64,000 nucleotides of DNA from the NCBI GenBank assembly GCA_963931865.1, contig OZ007507.1, positions 19,719,985-19,783,984 of the forward strand, given 5' to 3'. The notes beneath the pieces were generated by a model. It saw only the letters and a list, made by a program, of their open reading frames with translations, was not told where the DNA came from and did no database searches. This stretch comes from Axinella damicornis. Taxonomy: Eukaryota > Porifera > Demospongiae > Axinellida > Axinellidae. Positions 10,956 to 21,113 of the stretch are shown here, one piece after another (positions within the stretch are counted from its first letter, which is position 1; every line of letters begins with the position of its first letter). The translations under genes and the position numbers were made by a program.

Positions 10956-11127
10956 TGTAACAAGGTAACATTTATAGTATTGTGAACTCTGACTGATATT
11001 CATGCCATGATTGTATTCATGAGTTGTACTCTGGAATGATAAATCTCTGCACATGCGCAAAAGAAGAGTTGTTGCCAAAAAGATCGAGAACGATAACACG
11101 TGTTGGGTTGCACCTGAGCGTTTTACA
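10956..11127 (+). repeat. 3' LTR of Gypsy element
   Basis: 172 bp, begins TGTAACAAGG and ends GTTTTACA like the 5' copy. It retains CACATGCGCAAAAGAAGAG. The two LTRs differ by several substitutions and indels, so the insertion is not recent. Confidence 0.9.
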
Positions 11128-11473
11128 CTAACTAGAGCTGAGTTGGTGTGGTTAGAGTCATGTGTGCACTTGGGATGGCTGAGTGCAGTCCTACGTACAT
11201 TGTGTAGCTTGGAGCTGAACATTAATTCCCACCTCCCCCTGACCCATCCTTTATGCTCACACAGAGCCTCCCAAGGATATTGACATCATGAAGCGAAAGT
11301 CTTTGGTTTGCAGTTATTAAGGGCTAACCAGCCATGTCCTCTGCATGATTCTGAGCTGATACCAAGTCGTGCTGAGACACATCAAGTCTTTTAAAGACTC
11401 ACTTGTTACACTTGTTTACGTCATTTTCAAGCATAGGGAGCAGTACCACAGTCTTACATAGGTAGCTACTTAC
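11128..11473. other. Flank of Gypsy element with repeat-array remnant
   Basis: Positions 11229-11335 are a diverged copy of part of the 3603-5577 repeat (CCACCTCCCCCTG, CTCCCAAGGA, then AAGGGCTAA). No gene is visible until the HSPA12-like exon. Confidence 0.5.
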
Positions 11474-11695
11474 CTTATAAGCAGCTTCTCTCATCATCTG
11501 CTTTCCACGATTGTCCCAGATTGCTGGAACGGTCACCACCCAGTCAAACTGGATCTTGCTCATGTCAAGGCCACCCGTACGGAGACTATCATAAAGAATG
11601 TCCCTGAGGTATTTGAGGATAATGGCCACCACATCCACCAGGTAGTACTCCTCATCGCTGTTGATGGGACTGATAGGTGTGGTCCTGCTCACATC
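11474..11695 (-). CDS. HSPA12-like exon 2
   Basis: Minus-strand exon of 222 nt (74 codons, phase 0 at both ends), bounded by an acceptor ending CTGTACAG and a donor GTAAGTAG. It encodes DVSRTTPISPINSDEEYY, then VVAIILKYLRD and FDWVVTVPAIWDNRGKQMMR. The WVVTVPAIW...REAAYK signature is the actin-fold ATPase segment of the HSPA12 branch of Hsp70 proteins. Its 5' neighbour exon lies at 12133-12527 on the same strand. No 3' exon follows toward lower coordinates: the Gypsy element and repeats are there instead. A close paralogue is at 59013-59234. Confidence 0.8.
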
Positions 11696-12132
11696 CTGTA
11701 CAGTTGGGTTACAATACATTAGACGGCCAGGTGAGCTGTGTCAGGGGTCTCAATAGCACTGTTGGGATATCAGGGGGTCCTAGTACATTTAGGGATGAGG
11801 CCCCTAAATCATACTCATAGGAAATTCAGGATCTCAGGGCATTCAAAGACGTGTAGCTAGTTTCTGCGCCCATATGAAGTGTTGTTACTGTGCTAACACT
11901 GGTAGTATCTCAGTACTAGCCTAGTTCCCAGGCCATCACCCGCTCGGTTTTTTAGGCACATACGTGACCCTTGAACCCCCATCAGAAAAGCACCCCTCCT
12001 GCAACAAGCAAGGCTTTGAGACTTTATTAGGAATCTTCAAAAAAGCAGGGGTACTTAGCTCAGTAATGTCAGTACAGGAAACTACATACTTGGCTAAGTA
12101 TGCTTATGCCTTAAGTACTCATATAGACCAAC

Positions 12133-12527
12133 CTGTTTCATCTTTGTTGGTTCGAAAAAGATGTATTTCTCTCTAAATTTCATTCGGGAGAAAATGGTCT
12201 GCGCACGGAAACCAAACGCTTCCACTGTAGTTGTTTTCTTGTCGATAAGAATAGCATTGGGAACGCGTGTGTTGGCTCCATCCATCTGGAGTTTCAAAAT
12301 TTCTTTGCTGTCCTGCTGCAGAGTGTACGCTACAGAGCAGCAGGTCGTCCCGAAGTCAATAGCGGCTACGAATCCAGAAGCCAGTCTGAACCCAGCTGCA
12401 CTCCTAGGAACTTTACAAGTCCTGGGAACACCGTTTGGACAGCGGGAATCCTTTGAAAGGGCCATGGTAGCAACGTTAGTGGTAGATCTTTCTAAGACGG
12501 GTGCATGAAACCGATTTCTTGAAACTT
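12133..12527 (-). CDS. HSPA12-like exon with phosphate-1 loop
   Basis: Minus-strand exon between an acceptor (CTACCTTCTGCAG) and donor CAG|GTTGGT at 12132. It encodes SGFVAAIDFGTTCCSVAYTL, the ATP phosphate-1 loop of the Hsp70/actin fold (DFGTT), then a divergent KFREKYIFFEPTKMKQ end as in HSPA12 proteins. An in-frame ATG is at 12465, so translation could start here. The upstream exon at 12722-12895 joins in the same phase (split GAA codon), which argues that the protein begins further upstream. The phase fits the 74-codon exon downstream. Confidence 0.8.
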
Positions 12528-12721
12528 CTGCAGAAGGTAGAGACAATGTGTACTATAGAAACACATACTTTTGTGAGCAACTCCCCTCGGGAGCAAACAT
12601 TATAATTATTTTATAACTTCTTGCTAGCACTACAAAATGATACAACTTCATCATTGCTGCACCTGCTAGGCACAACAAGCAACATTAGCTAATTGCTAAT
12701 GCCATATTACTGCATCTGTAC

Positions 12722-12895
12722 CTTCCATCTTGGGAGACTCCGGCTTTAGTTCCTTTTGAATCTTTTTCCTCAGTGCCACATGACGTTCAGGAGTGGGCCC
12801 ACTGACGTCAATTGATGAGAGAGGATTAGCTGAGGACAGGGGTTTGGGCTCACTTGCTACACTGGTGGTAGACAGCTGCCTCTGATCATGAAGTT
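12722..12895 (-). CDS. Upstream HSPA12-like N-terminal exon
   Basis: Minus-strand exon with acceptor ending TTTTGCAG and donor AAG|GTACAG-like site at 12721. It encodes a hydrophilic, low-complexity region (LHDQRQLSTTSVASEPKPLS ... VALRKKIQKELKPESPKMEG). It starts and ends in the same phase as the following exon, and both begin with a split Glu codon. I infer a disordered N-terminal extension of the HSPA12-like protein. Homology by itself is not recognisable. Confidence 0.5.
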
Positions 12896-13387
12896 CTGCA
12901 AAAGGTATGGACAATCAATCAGTCAAAATAGAATGTACTTAGCTACCCTGTCACAGAGCAGGGTGCACAATGATGTAAAAGCGGAAGGAAGGGAAGGAGC
13001 GTTCAACCACCACACAACTTTGTCACTTGTAGTTCTGTCACACTATTTTATCGTGCACATGTAGCTAGTTATGTATGTGTTTTTTTGTCCATGATATCAC
13101 TCACTAGCATGGTCAAGATGACTCAAAGAGAGAAGGCAGAGTCTGTAAGTGCTGCAGGATATATTTTCTCAGCTATTATCAACCCCAGAAAAGCCGAAGC
13201 AAACATGTTGTGACTAGTACAGATACTCCCAAGGTCACACACAGCCTATACATCCCCCATCGCCCAGTAAAATACGTTTGATAGTGTGAGGGTAGTGCAT
13301 CCCTTCTAGTCACGAAGTCCCAGTATCAAAGACTGGAAGCCGCTTTTGTGACAGCCAAGTGACCAAGGAATCAAAGCAGTCAAGGTA
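12896..13387. other. Noncoding stretch
   Basis: Probably intron or upstream flank of the HSPA12-like gene. I see no conserved coding signal or repeat. Confidence 0.4.
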
Positions 13388-13534
13388 TAGCCTCGTTTCC
13401 TGGCCTACCCCGTTCTTTCTGTTCTTTGGTTTGTGTTGACAGATGCGGAAGAGCGGCACTCTTCCGCATCCATGTATTATTGTCAACGTAAACTGCAGAA
13501 CAGAAAGAACAGGGTAGGCCTGGGAACGAGGCTA
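13388..13534. mobile_element. Palindromic Mutator-like mini-element, 147 bp
   Basis: Ends are TAGCCTCGTTTCC and GGCCTGGGAACGAGGCTA inverted. The interior continues as a long hairpin (CCGTTCTTTCTGTTC paired with GAACAGAAAGAAC, and a central GATGCGGAAGAG/CTCTTCCGCATC). A perfect 9-bp duplication GTCAAGGTA flanks it at 13379-13387 and 13535-13543. Confidence 0.85.
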
Positions 13535-15036
13535 GTCAAGGTATACCTCCTGAAAGCCTATGATGATGAAGCAAGGTCTGAACTCTGTCTTCTCCCTTCT
13601 AGCCATCTTTGGCACTTAAGTCTCGGTTCCAGACCCAATCCCATAGGCTGGCCATTGCAGCAACCAGAAAGGGGGTGTGTCACAGTCACTATGTTGTGGC
13701 TAGCAGCCCTTTCAAGTGTCATATCAGTACTTGATGTGGCCGAGTGAAACTTTGAACATTCTCATGAGACCTTGCTTCATCACCATAGGCATAGGCTTTC
13801 AGGAGGAAAGTATACCATGGCCATGTGAAGTGCCGAGCTGGCCTTTTATTGCAGATAGACTAGGTACTGACTGTAGAGTCAGTAGAAATGTTGTTTTGCA
13901 AGCTTAATTAGGCAGCCTCCATGGCAAATGGGAACTGCCAAGCTGTTAGCTGGCAAAAGGTAGTCCAGAAAGACTGTTCTGTAGGCGGATATCCCATTTG
14001 TGTAGCTGGCTAGTGAGTGTGCATGGCCTATCAGAAGGATGTGAAAAGCACCTAACTGCTGAGGATGAGCAAAGCTGAGTAACTGAGAGGTGAGTGGGGC
14101 CGGTTACTAACACTGTTTAGCTGTGGGTATTAGTAAAGCTGGGTTTGGTCTGGTCGATCAGAAGTGCTCTGTTGTGTACGTTTTTTGGAAAGCTTGCATG
14201 CACGCACGCGGCACCACTGTAAAAATCCTGTAGCCTAGATTCGGTTGCCTGAGTTGCTCACCAACAATACCTTGCTGGATCTGGTGCTGCAGCTCTCATG
14301 CACAAACCCAGTACTGGATACCCATGCTGAGTACGTGCAGTAACATTCATCATTTTGGCGCCATCTGGGTGCAATATTCACATGATGACGCTATTGGTCA
14401 GGAAAATATTCACGTGTAATTAGAACTTAAGTTACTATATTCATGTATCAGCTATTGACTAGCTAGTTATGTTTGTGGGGCAAAAACTATTCATACTTTT
14501 GTCTTTGGGATAAAGCTTCAACTTTGTAAGGCCAAAATGCTGCTATAATAACAGATGGGTGTTAAATTTTTGAGTATCCTTTAAAGTTTAATATAGCATC
14601 GTTAGCTTGCTCAGGTTTGTAGGAAACGAGGCTTGTCAAAGTTTGTGCATACTCTATTGTGCTTATATTGACTAAGCTGCAATTGGTTGGCATAGTGCTT
14701 GTTCATATGTAGAAACGTTCAAAGGCAGGGCATGCCACCTCGATCAGACTGTGACATAGTGCATGTCTGGAAGAGTTGAACCATAAGACAGCGATACCAT
14801 GATTAATTGGAGAGAATATGGGCATTCCCATCAGTTCCTTGCTGCCCCTCTATATGATGACATAGTGACATTCAAACCTATTTGTTATCCCGCTTTCTTA
14901 GGAAGACTATATGCGTGCACAAGCCAGATCCAGGACTCAAAACCGATAGCCGTAGCAGTACACTGGCTTGGGATGCACATTATGCACGAATACACTGGCC
15001 AATTATTTCCTCCCATGTATTCATGATATAAATTAC
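13535..15036. other. Noncoding stretch
   Basis: No supported exon. A degenerate end of the same Mutator-like family (GGAAACGAGGCTTGTCAAAG) is at about 14620. The rest looks like intergenic or intronic DNA. Confidence 0.4.
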
Positions 15037-15379
15037 CTTCATTAGCCTGCTGTGGTACCAGAAGACGGCAGACTTTCATTGCCTGGTCAGCGTTGCCAAT
15101 CTTCAGAAATACTTTGACCAGCTCCGTGTATGTTGCTTTGAAAGCAGACCTGTCCTTCCAGACCTTAAGGACCTTTAGCCTTTTTTCACTCTCTGATCTT
15201 CCTTCCATTTCAACTCCCTCCACATCAACGTCGGAAAGGCTCAGGTGAGAGGCCACTATTCGCCATGACGGCAGGAAAAGGGCTATATCTTGGAGGTGTT
15301 CACTAGTGCAGGCCTTGTCCAGTTGGGTGAGAGACACACCCACCTCCTTCAATAGCTCATCCAGAGTGACTCGAGACAT
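15037..15379 (-). CDS. Death-domain-like first coding exon
   Basis: ATG at 15379 opens a frame (MSRVTLDELLKEVGVSLTQL) that runs to a donor GTAATT at 15036. The product is all-helical with a Death-fold pattern: helix LDELLKEV, LQDIALFLPSWRIVASHLSL, an acidic linker, then RLKVLKVWKDRSAFKATYTE and LVKVFLKIGNADQAMKVCRL. A second, damaged copy with the same start lies at 25017-25350 on the plus strand. Death domains are homotypic adaptor modules in immune and apoptotic signalling. The domain call rests on pattern only. Confidence 0.6.
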
Positions 15380-15864
15380 GGTCTTGCAAGAAAATAACCG
15401 AGTAGCTACCAAGCTGAGATGCTATTAGTGTAACAACAGCTTAGCTAGTACTTATGGATCTTACAACAGCTTTGCTTATAACAACAGCTAGTACTTTCCC
15501 TCCTAGCTACATAGCTTTTACAAACAGGGAGTGGCAGCTTGGTATTTGAAGAATGTAAATTGCACAATAGGATATGAATAATGAGGAAGTAATCATATGA
15601 TTATGCTACTTTGTCAAAGTCATATTCAGCTATTCAGATATGACAGTCGTGTATTGTGATGGGACTACAAATTCAATAACAAGGTTTGGCAAATTTTTGA
15701 TTGGCCTAAATCTAACCTTATAATTATACTCAGAGGGAGCAAAATTAAGTTACAATCTGGAGTATTTGATACGAGGTTTAGAATTCCTGCATGCAGCTGT
15801 TTTAGGTTGTAGGAAGTCCCTTCAGTCATACATTGTGACTCATGGATCAAAATATCATTACAAA
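15380..15864. other. Upstream flank of Death-domain-like exon
   Basis: AT-rich with no recognised coding. Sequence at about 15835-15885 resembles 41927-41985 (TGTGACTCATG(G/A)ATCAAA, then TCATACAATGAA), probably shared 3' UTR of the two DYNC2H1 fragments. Confidence 0.45.
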
Positions 15865-15954
15865 TCATACAATGAACTTTACACATGAGAATGAGACTAT
15901 ATAAGCAAATGACTGTGTTTGTGTGTACGGAGTACTTGTCAGTTCTTGAGGAAC

Positions 15955-16131
15955 ACTACTGGAGTATATTGGCAGCAAGACGCACTCTGCCTCAGGGTAC
16001 GGGGGTGGGGTGTCCTTGTTCACCCAGGCAACCAGGCAGGTTGGCATGGCAATAACACTGGGGGAGTCCAGCTGGTTCTCCAGGAGTCTCCCGCCCTGGA
16101 AGGAGCAGCCTTCAAGCTGGAGATCCCCAAT
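15955..16131 (-). pseudogene. DYNC2H1: DYNC2H1 C-terminal exon (copy 1)
   Basis: Minus-strand exon opening after an acceptor CTCTAG. It encodes IGDLQLEGCSFQGGRLLENQ, then LDSP, and CLVAWVNKDTPPPYPEAECV followed by LLPIYSSS, matching the C-terminal barrel of cytoplasmic dynein-2 heavy chain. Homology stops at about 15955. The reading then continues into VPQELTSTPY without the conserved DVPCGG end seen in the copy at 42 kb. The final part appears replaced, so this gene copy is probably nonfunctional or misassembled. Confidence 0.8.
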
Positions 16132-16577
16132 CTAGAGCGACAATAATAATTATTATAACGATAATAATCATAGCAACAGTAGTTTAGTTAACTCTTTACC
16201 AACTTAACCAATGACTGCAAAGCCGTCATGAGCTCCCATAAGCCCATAAGAATATTTGTATGGGGGCTTTAATACTAGGTGTTATACATGTACTTTAATA
16301 CAGGGTTTTTTGCTTCCTTGAGCTGTTTGGTAAAATATCTGATTCAAACAAACTGATGTTTCAGAAACTATACAGCTACTGTGCATAAACAATTGATGAA
16401 GCTGTTGATACAAGTTCCTGCTTTGTACTATGGGTTATTTGCCATGAGGGGTAATATTACTGAGTGACAAGGGATTGCAGGTATGCAGTCAAGTGCATGA
16501 ATATACTGTACACAGCAATTTATGTAATCCTCTGCTGAATGTCAGTAATGACTGCAGTTAGTATTCACAGACTGTAC

Positions 16578-16644
16578 CTTGATGGAGAGCTTTGCTCCGG
16601 GAATTCTGCCGTGCCATGAGCAGACAAACTTGAGGGTGTCCATA
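16578..16644 (-). CDS. DYNC2H1: DYNC2H1 exon (MDTLKFVCSWHGRIPGAKLS)
   Basis: 67-nt minus-strand exon with donor GTACAG. It completes a split Arg codon from the previous exon, then encodes 22 residues ending KLSIK. This is the short conserved linker between the AAA-ring C-terminal helices and the final barrel of dynein-2. Splice phases agree on both sides. Confidence 0.8.
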
Positions 16645-16914
16645 CTGCACTGCATCACACTGCACATGCAATACAAGGATGAGTGTGAGACCATATACTA
16701 CACACACATCATCTCAGTGTGCATGTTAGTCTCGTTCATCCAGAGTGTGTATCGCTTCCAGTATAACGCGCGGAAATACTAAAAGCGATCCGTGCTGGGT
16801 CTGGGATCGAGACTATGTGCATGTGTGCGTACAATATTCTTCGGCAAGGTGGTACGTATGTTTGAATGCATGCACGTTTCACTATGTATGATCGAGAGTG
16901 TGATGTATGCATGT

Positions 16915-16970
16915 GTGTGTGTGTGTGTGCATGGTGTATGTGTGTGTGTGGTGTGTGGGGTGTGTGCGTG

Positions 16971-17034
<64 letters not shown>

Positions 17035-17036
17035 TG
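16915..17036. repeat. (GT)n microsatellite
   Basis: Imperfect then long perfect GT repeat inside a DYNC2H1 intron. The longest pure run is about 55 bases near 16976-17031. Confidence 0.9.
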
Positions 17037-17066
17037 TGTATGTGTCAGTGTGTATGACAGCCCTAC

Positions 17067-17269
17067 CGTGCAGTTTGCTGTCTGAGGGAGTTCAGAAAGG
17101 TGTTAGGGTGGAAGAGCTCTGCAAGGTCCAGAGCACCTTCCTGCAGCAGCGTACCAGCACGCCCCCTCTCCTCCCACGCCCCAAGAGCAAGGGCCTTGCC
17201 CACAAGAGAACGGAGGTAGAGGGTGGGGTCATCAGGCCCCTCCCAGAGGTCACACCAGGACAGTGGGAC
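17067..17269 (-). CDS. DYNC2H1: DYNC2H1 exon (WEGPDDP ... ELFHPNTFLNSLRQQTAR)
   Basis: 203-nt minus-strand exon between acceptor TCTCTGCAG and donor GTAGGG. It encodes VPLSWCDLWEGPDDPTLYLR, then SLVGKALAL and LDLAELFHPNTFLNSLRQQT. The ELFHP-FLNALRQ-type motif is a hallmark of dynein heavy chain C-termini and the surrounding residues match the dynein-2 subtype. Confidence 0.9.
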
Positions 17270-17553
17270 CTGCAGAGACATAATTATGCTGTGAACATTT
17301 CACTCACTGATTTCGAAGTAATGGATTAGTGGCAATTTGAGTACTGGATACAGCCTTCTGATTGGCCAAATCCTAACCAGATATGAAGCACATTCCTTGC
17401 AATAACCATTGCAGCTGGACATGGGAATTATAAGAATGTGGGCTTATGTCACACACATCCCATAGTCTCATGCCCAGACTACACCCCCTCGTGGAGAGAT
17501 GTGGTCTTGGCATGAGAATATGCATCCCACACCACACACGTACACACACACAC

Positions 17554-17763
17554 CTCGTGTTTCAGGAGAGCTCTGGCCAGCTGCTGCACGCTGGGTGTGA
17601 GGAGGGAGGTGCCCCTCAGGACACGGTTGAGAGCCGCTAGATTGGAGTGGACGGTCTGGGCCAACCGCACTGCATTGTAGCGCTCCAGAGCAACGAACAC
17701 TAGAACAGGTGAGTCTATGCTGTCCGAGGGGGGAGAAACATGCTTGCTGATCAGCTCAGAGCC
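17554..17763 (-). CDS. DYNC2H1: DYNC2H1 exon (YNAVRLAQTVHSNLAALNRV)
   Basis: 210-nt minus-strand exon, phase 0 at both ends, donor GTGTGT, acceptor CTCACAG. It encodes SPVLVFVALERYNAVRLAQT, then VHSNLAALNRVLRGTSLLTP, part of the dynein region between AAA6 and the C-terminal barrel. No in-frame stop. Confidence 0.9.
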
Positions 17764-17884
17764 CTGTGAGGTGGTGGGAGGAGGGAGGAGGAGTAAACAA
17801 GGTTTCACATCACACACACATCAAACTCGAGTGTGTGATGATTATTCACACACATGCACACTAGGGCGTGGTGAAACGGCCTAC

Positions 17885-18106
17885 CTGGTTCAGTTTCTTC
17901 CACAGGTTGAGGAGAGGGGAGAGCTCGGCTGCCCAGGTCTCTCGGTCGAACTTCCCCTCGACATCTCCTCTCCTGGACACCACCTTCAGCTGCGAGATGA
18001 CGCGGGAGCTGATGGTTCGCTGGCTGGAGCGCTCAATGTTCGCAGGAAGACCGAAGAAGGAGGGGCGGTCTGTCTCTGGGAGAGAGCTGACAACCGACTG
18101 GTAGTC
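17885..18106 (-). CDS. DYNC2H1: DYNC2H1 exon (FFGLPANIERSSQR)
   Basis: 222-nt minus-strand exon, phase 0 at both ends. It encodes SSLPETDRPSFFGLPANIER, then SSQRTISSRVISQL and ELSPLLNLWKKLNQ. FGLP-N-ANI and the NLWKKLNQ end are strongly conserved in dynein-2 heavy chains. Upstream exons of this copy are not visible at higher coordinates. The minus-strand gene appears to begin abruptly here, while the plus-strand N-terminal part starts at 59562. Confidence 0.9.
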
Positions 18107-18125
18107 CTGTGTGAGCATGAGAGAG

Positions 18126-18186
18126 AGAGAGAGAGTGTGTGTGTGTGTGTGTGTGCGTGTGTGTGTGTGCATGTGTGTGTGTGTGG
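18126..18186. repeat. (GA)n/(GT)n microsatellite
   Basis: GA-rich then GT-rich simple repeat immediately upstream (minus strand) of the last DYNC2H1 exon. Confidence 0.85.
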
Positions 18187-18556
18187 TGTGTTCATTCACT
18201 GATTCCAATCAGCAAAACCACTCACTGAGTCTCAAATATGGTAGCTAATTTACTGTACACGCATACACACATGCACACAGCTGCTAATTGAACGAGCTAT
18301 TGCTGTTCCATAAAACAAGGTGAGCATAACCTCACAAGTCTGCCTACATTGCATTCATACATTCGTGCATACCTCATCATTCACAACCAGTAAACTTGAT
18401 ACAAACTTCTATGAGTACAACAAAACTAATCTGTGTTTTCCGTGTTTGCTGAGTTATGGTATGTCTGGGTGGGATAACAATGATCAATGGTCGTGATCAT
18501 GATTGGCGGGCCTATCAGCCAATAATAATTATTGTTGAATAAGGTAAGGTACTTGC

Positions 18557-18592
18557 TTAGCCTCATTCCCAGGCTGTATGGAAATGAGGCTA
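18557..18592. mobile_element. Palindromic Mutator-like mini-element
   Basis: TAGCCTCATTCCCAGGC pairs imperfectly with GAAATGAGGCTA. A 9-bp duplication GGTACTTGC flanks it at 18548-18556 and 18593-18601, with one extra T on the left. Confidence 0.7.
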
Positions 18593-18747
18593 GGTACTTG
18601 CCGCTCTTGAACAGTAATTTAGGTTGTCAAATCATTGCCATACTTCTAGCATGGCAATAAATGTTATTCATGATGACCTTGTAAGAGAGAAGGGGATTTA
18701 CTGATCTGAATCATTATTGGGTAATTAGTGATCTCCTTGTTGACTAT

Positions 18748-19012
18748 TTACATTAGACTATGGTATGCATAACCTTTTGAACTTAATGAGGTTTCTAAAA
18801 TTCACATTATCAAAAGTTCGTATTTGATACCGAGAAACTGATAGATATAACTCATAGTCTAAGTCGGTTATTGCACTCGAGCAGGTCTCTTAGCTGGTTA
18901 GAGACCTTCGGGATGCACCTGTAATCACCTCAGGCTTCGTCCTCGGTAATTGTAGGTAGCATCCCTCAGGTTTCTAAAACAGCTAAGAGACCTGCTAGAG
19001 TGCAATAACCAT
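18748..19012 (+). repeat. Composite palindromic repeat B
   Basis: The unit consists of an outer part beginning AGACTATGGTATGCATAA and ending CATAGTCTAAG, joined to a ~145-bp inverted-repeat part whose ends are TTATTGCACTCGAGCAGGTC and its complement. The same composite occurs in reverse orientation at 58074-58348. A GGGATGC motif and TCTCTTAGCTG lie in both arms. Noncoding. Confidence 0.8.
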
Positions 19013-19088
19013 CAACAACAGCATCTTGTTATACTGCTTTGGTCTCCATGTGTGGGCAAGATCCCTTGCATTGCTGCAGAGATACCAC

Positions 19089-19124
19089 TAGCCTCATTCC
19101 CAGGCCGGCCTGGGAACGAGGCTA
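19089..19124. mobile_element. Minimal 36-bp palindromic element
   Basis: TAGCCTCATTCCCAGGCC followed directly by its inverted copy GGCCTGGGAACGAGGCTA, with no interior. Flanked by a perfect 9-bp duplication AGATACCAC at 19080-19088 and 19125-19133. This shows that termini alone have been mobilised or retained. Confidence 0.85.
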
Positions 19125-19489
19125 AGATACCACAGGAACAGCATTCTCCAGCACTCAGTTCAGTGATCAAAGTCTTATGGTTGCCATGAGTGACAGGATG
19201 TTTACAGCTTCCAAGAGACAGCAATCCTTCTAAGGAACACACGCCCACAGCTTCTAAATTTCATCCCAATGTTAGCTAGCAGAGAGGGGTACGTTCTGAA
19301 TCATCCCCATTCTGGCTCAGGATTATCACTCATTCTGGTTCTGCCCATTAATACGGATCATCCCCATTCTGTTTCTGGATTACCCCATTCTTGTTCCGGA
19401 TCCTCCCCATTCCGGTTGTGAGCAGACAACTGCATGGATCCTGATCCCAGACACATTTCTTAGAGCACTGTTCTTACAACAGAGTAATG

Positions 19490-20640
19490 GAGTGGGCAAC
19501 TGGTCCTCACCACCCTCATGACCATGCAAATATTCACTACAAGTTTGTTGTTCCAAGAGCATATGCACCATGTACAGTGGAGGTGGGGCAACTTGATATC
19601 CTGAGCCCAATGCCCTTTAATTACAAATATTCATGATGTGCTACTAGAGCCGCTGTACTGGTCCTGTTCTGGTCCTCATGTTCCCCCATGAGCAGATATT
19701 CACCACCTGTGATTCCTGTTGTTACAAGAGTATATGTAACTGGATCTTGATCCTCTTGGTACAAATATTCATGATGTGTTGCTACAAGAACAATGGAGTG
19801 GGTGAGAGGATCCATGGAGTGGGTAAGGGGATCATGTTCCTCATAACCATGGAGATAAAATATTCACTACAAGTTTGCTTTTACCAGAGCACCACATATC
19901 TATGCTTGTACCTATAGCCTCGTTCCCAGGCCCACACGCGAAACGTGTTCCACGTGGGGGCCTGGGTACGAGGCTAGCTTGTACCAATGGGGTTGGCAAC
20001 TGCAGAGCTGGATGGATCCACTTTAGGCACGCGCACACTCGATTCTGCGGCATATGCTTTAACTTTAGGCATAATAAGCAAATTTGTCTTTGAAGCATAA
20101 TGCCGGCATAAGGGTTTTAATTTTTGATCCATGATGTCATAGCAAAAATGCCACGCATACATGTACAGTGGCTGCAGATGCAATGGCAAAGTGGTAGTTC
20201 TACAGAGTTCCAGTCGCACAAGTCTACATCTTTGTCCAAGTCTGAGACAGGTATTGAAAAGACTCTTTCTTTGCTGGAAGTGTCCTACCCCTTCGGTGTT
20301 GAGCACAACTTGCAAACTATATGCACATGCAGCATAATGTCAACCATAATAGGTAGGAAAACAAAGCATAATTGGTGTTTTGTGAGCATCCAAGCATAGC
20401 ATAATAGAAGCAGAATGTGCCTGTGCCTAATCCGCTTGTCCATCCCATTGTTATTGTAGCAACACATGAATATTGAACAGGATGTAGTGGAAAAGTGGAT
20501 CCTTGGAGTGGGCAAGGGATCCCATGGAGGGTGACGTGGAGATACTAATATTCACAAGTCAGCTTGTTGTTACAAGAGCATACAGACCATATATACCATG
20601 TACCAATGGGGTGAGCAACTGGATCATGCATCCATATACA
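19490..20640. repeat. Degenerate minisatellite region
   Basis: Recurring, diverged phrases (TTCACTACAAGTTTG, TTACAAGAGCATA, CCATGTACCAATGGGGT, TGGATCC) appear at irregular spacing of about 60-200 bp. No coding. Confidence 0.5.
19915..19976. mobile_element. Palindromic Mutator-like mini-element
   Basis: TAGCCTCGTTCCCAGGCCC pairs with GGGCCTGGGTACGAGGCTA around a short hairpin interior. The duplication GCTTGTACC is present at 19904-19912 and 19977-19985, with two extra bases before the left end. Confidence 0.75.
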
Positions 20641-20754
20641 AGTTTGTAGAACTTGACACTATAGCTAGCCATGTCATATTACATACATGTCCAGATTCTT
20701 CAAGAGAGAAGTCACTGAGTCTAGCTTATAGTATATTAATATGTAGTTTGCTTA

Positions 20755-20756
<2 letters not shown>

Positions 20757-20799
<43 letters not shown>
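20757..20799. repeat. (GT)n microsatellite
   Basis: Nearly perfect GT repeat. Confidence 0.9.
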
Positions 20800-20801
<2 letters not shown>

Positions 20802-21039
20802 ACTGTGTGTATGTATTTGCAGAAGGGTAGTTAGGGACTGACCACTCAGCCTCCACTCCTGCAGTCGCTCAGTGGTCCGTGTATGAGCTACTGGTATGTC
20901 AAGAAGCAGATTTAGTAGGAAAAATCCTTTTTGTACCCAAGGAACACTAGGTGCCATGATTTATCACATGGTAAGGCATGCGAGGGTAGACATGAGGTAG
21001 ACTTATCAATGACTTATATTATTGTGTGCAGCCAACCTA

Positions 21040-21113
21040 TAGCCTCGTTCCCAGGCCGCGTGGGAGGAGAGAAGACGTCTTCTCTCCTCCCACGCGGCCT
21101 GGGAACGAGGCTA
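21040..21113. mobile_element. Perfect 74-bp palindromic element
   Basis: Starts TAGCCTCGTTCCCAGGCCGC and reads identically on both strands, centre GAAGACGTCTTC. A perfect 9-bp duplication GCCAACCTA flanks it at 21031-21039 and 21114-21122. The absence of any loop sequence is notable. Confidence 0.9.

Larger units (their letters stand above)
5710..11127 (+). mobile_element. Ty3/Gypsy LTR retrotransposon (defective)
   Basis: Matching LTRs at 5710-5871 and 10956-11127 bracket gag, zinc knuckle, protease, reverse transcriptase, RNase H and integrase in the order gag-PR-RT-RH-IN. That order defines Ty3/Gypsy rather than Copia. A primer-binding-like TGG begins one base after the left LTR, and a purine-rich tract precedes the right LTR. 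The coding region is broken by stops and frameshifts (about 6899-6964, 7338-7399, 9087, 9410) and by a deletion plus a micro-inversion near 9737-9911. I could not find a matching 5-bp target duplication: the left flank ends GCTAG and the right flank starts CTAAC. Confidence 0.9.

Noticed and set aside
16792..17329. Cys/Val-rich plus-strand frames
   Set aside because: Translation of the GT microsatellite.
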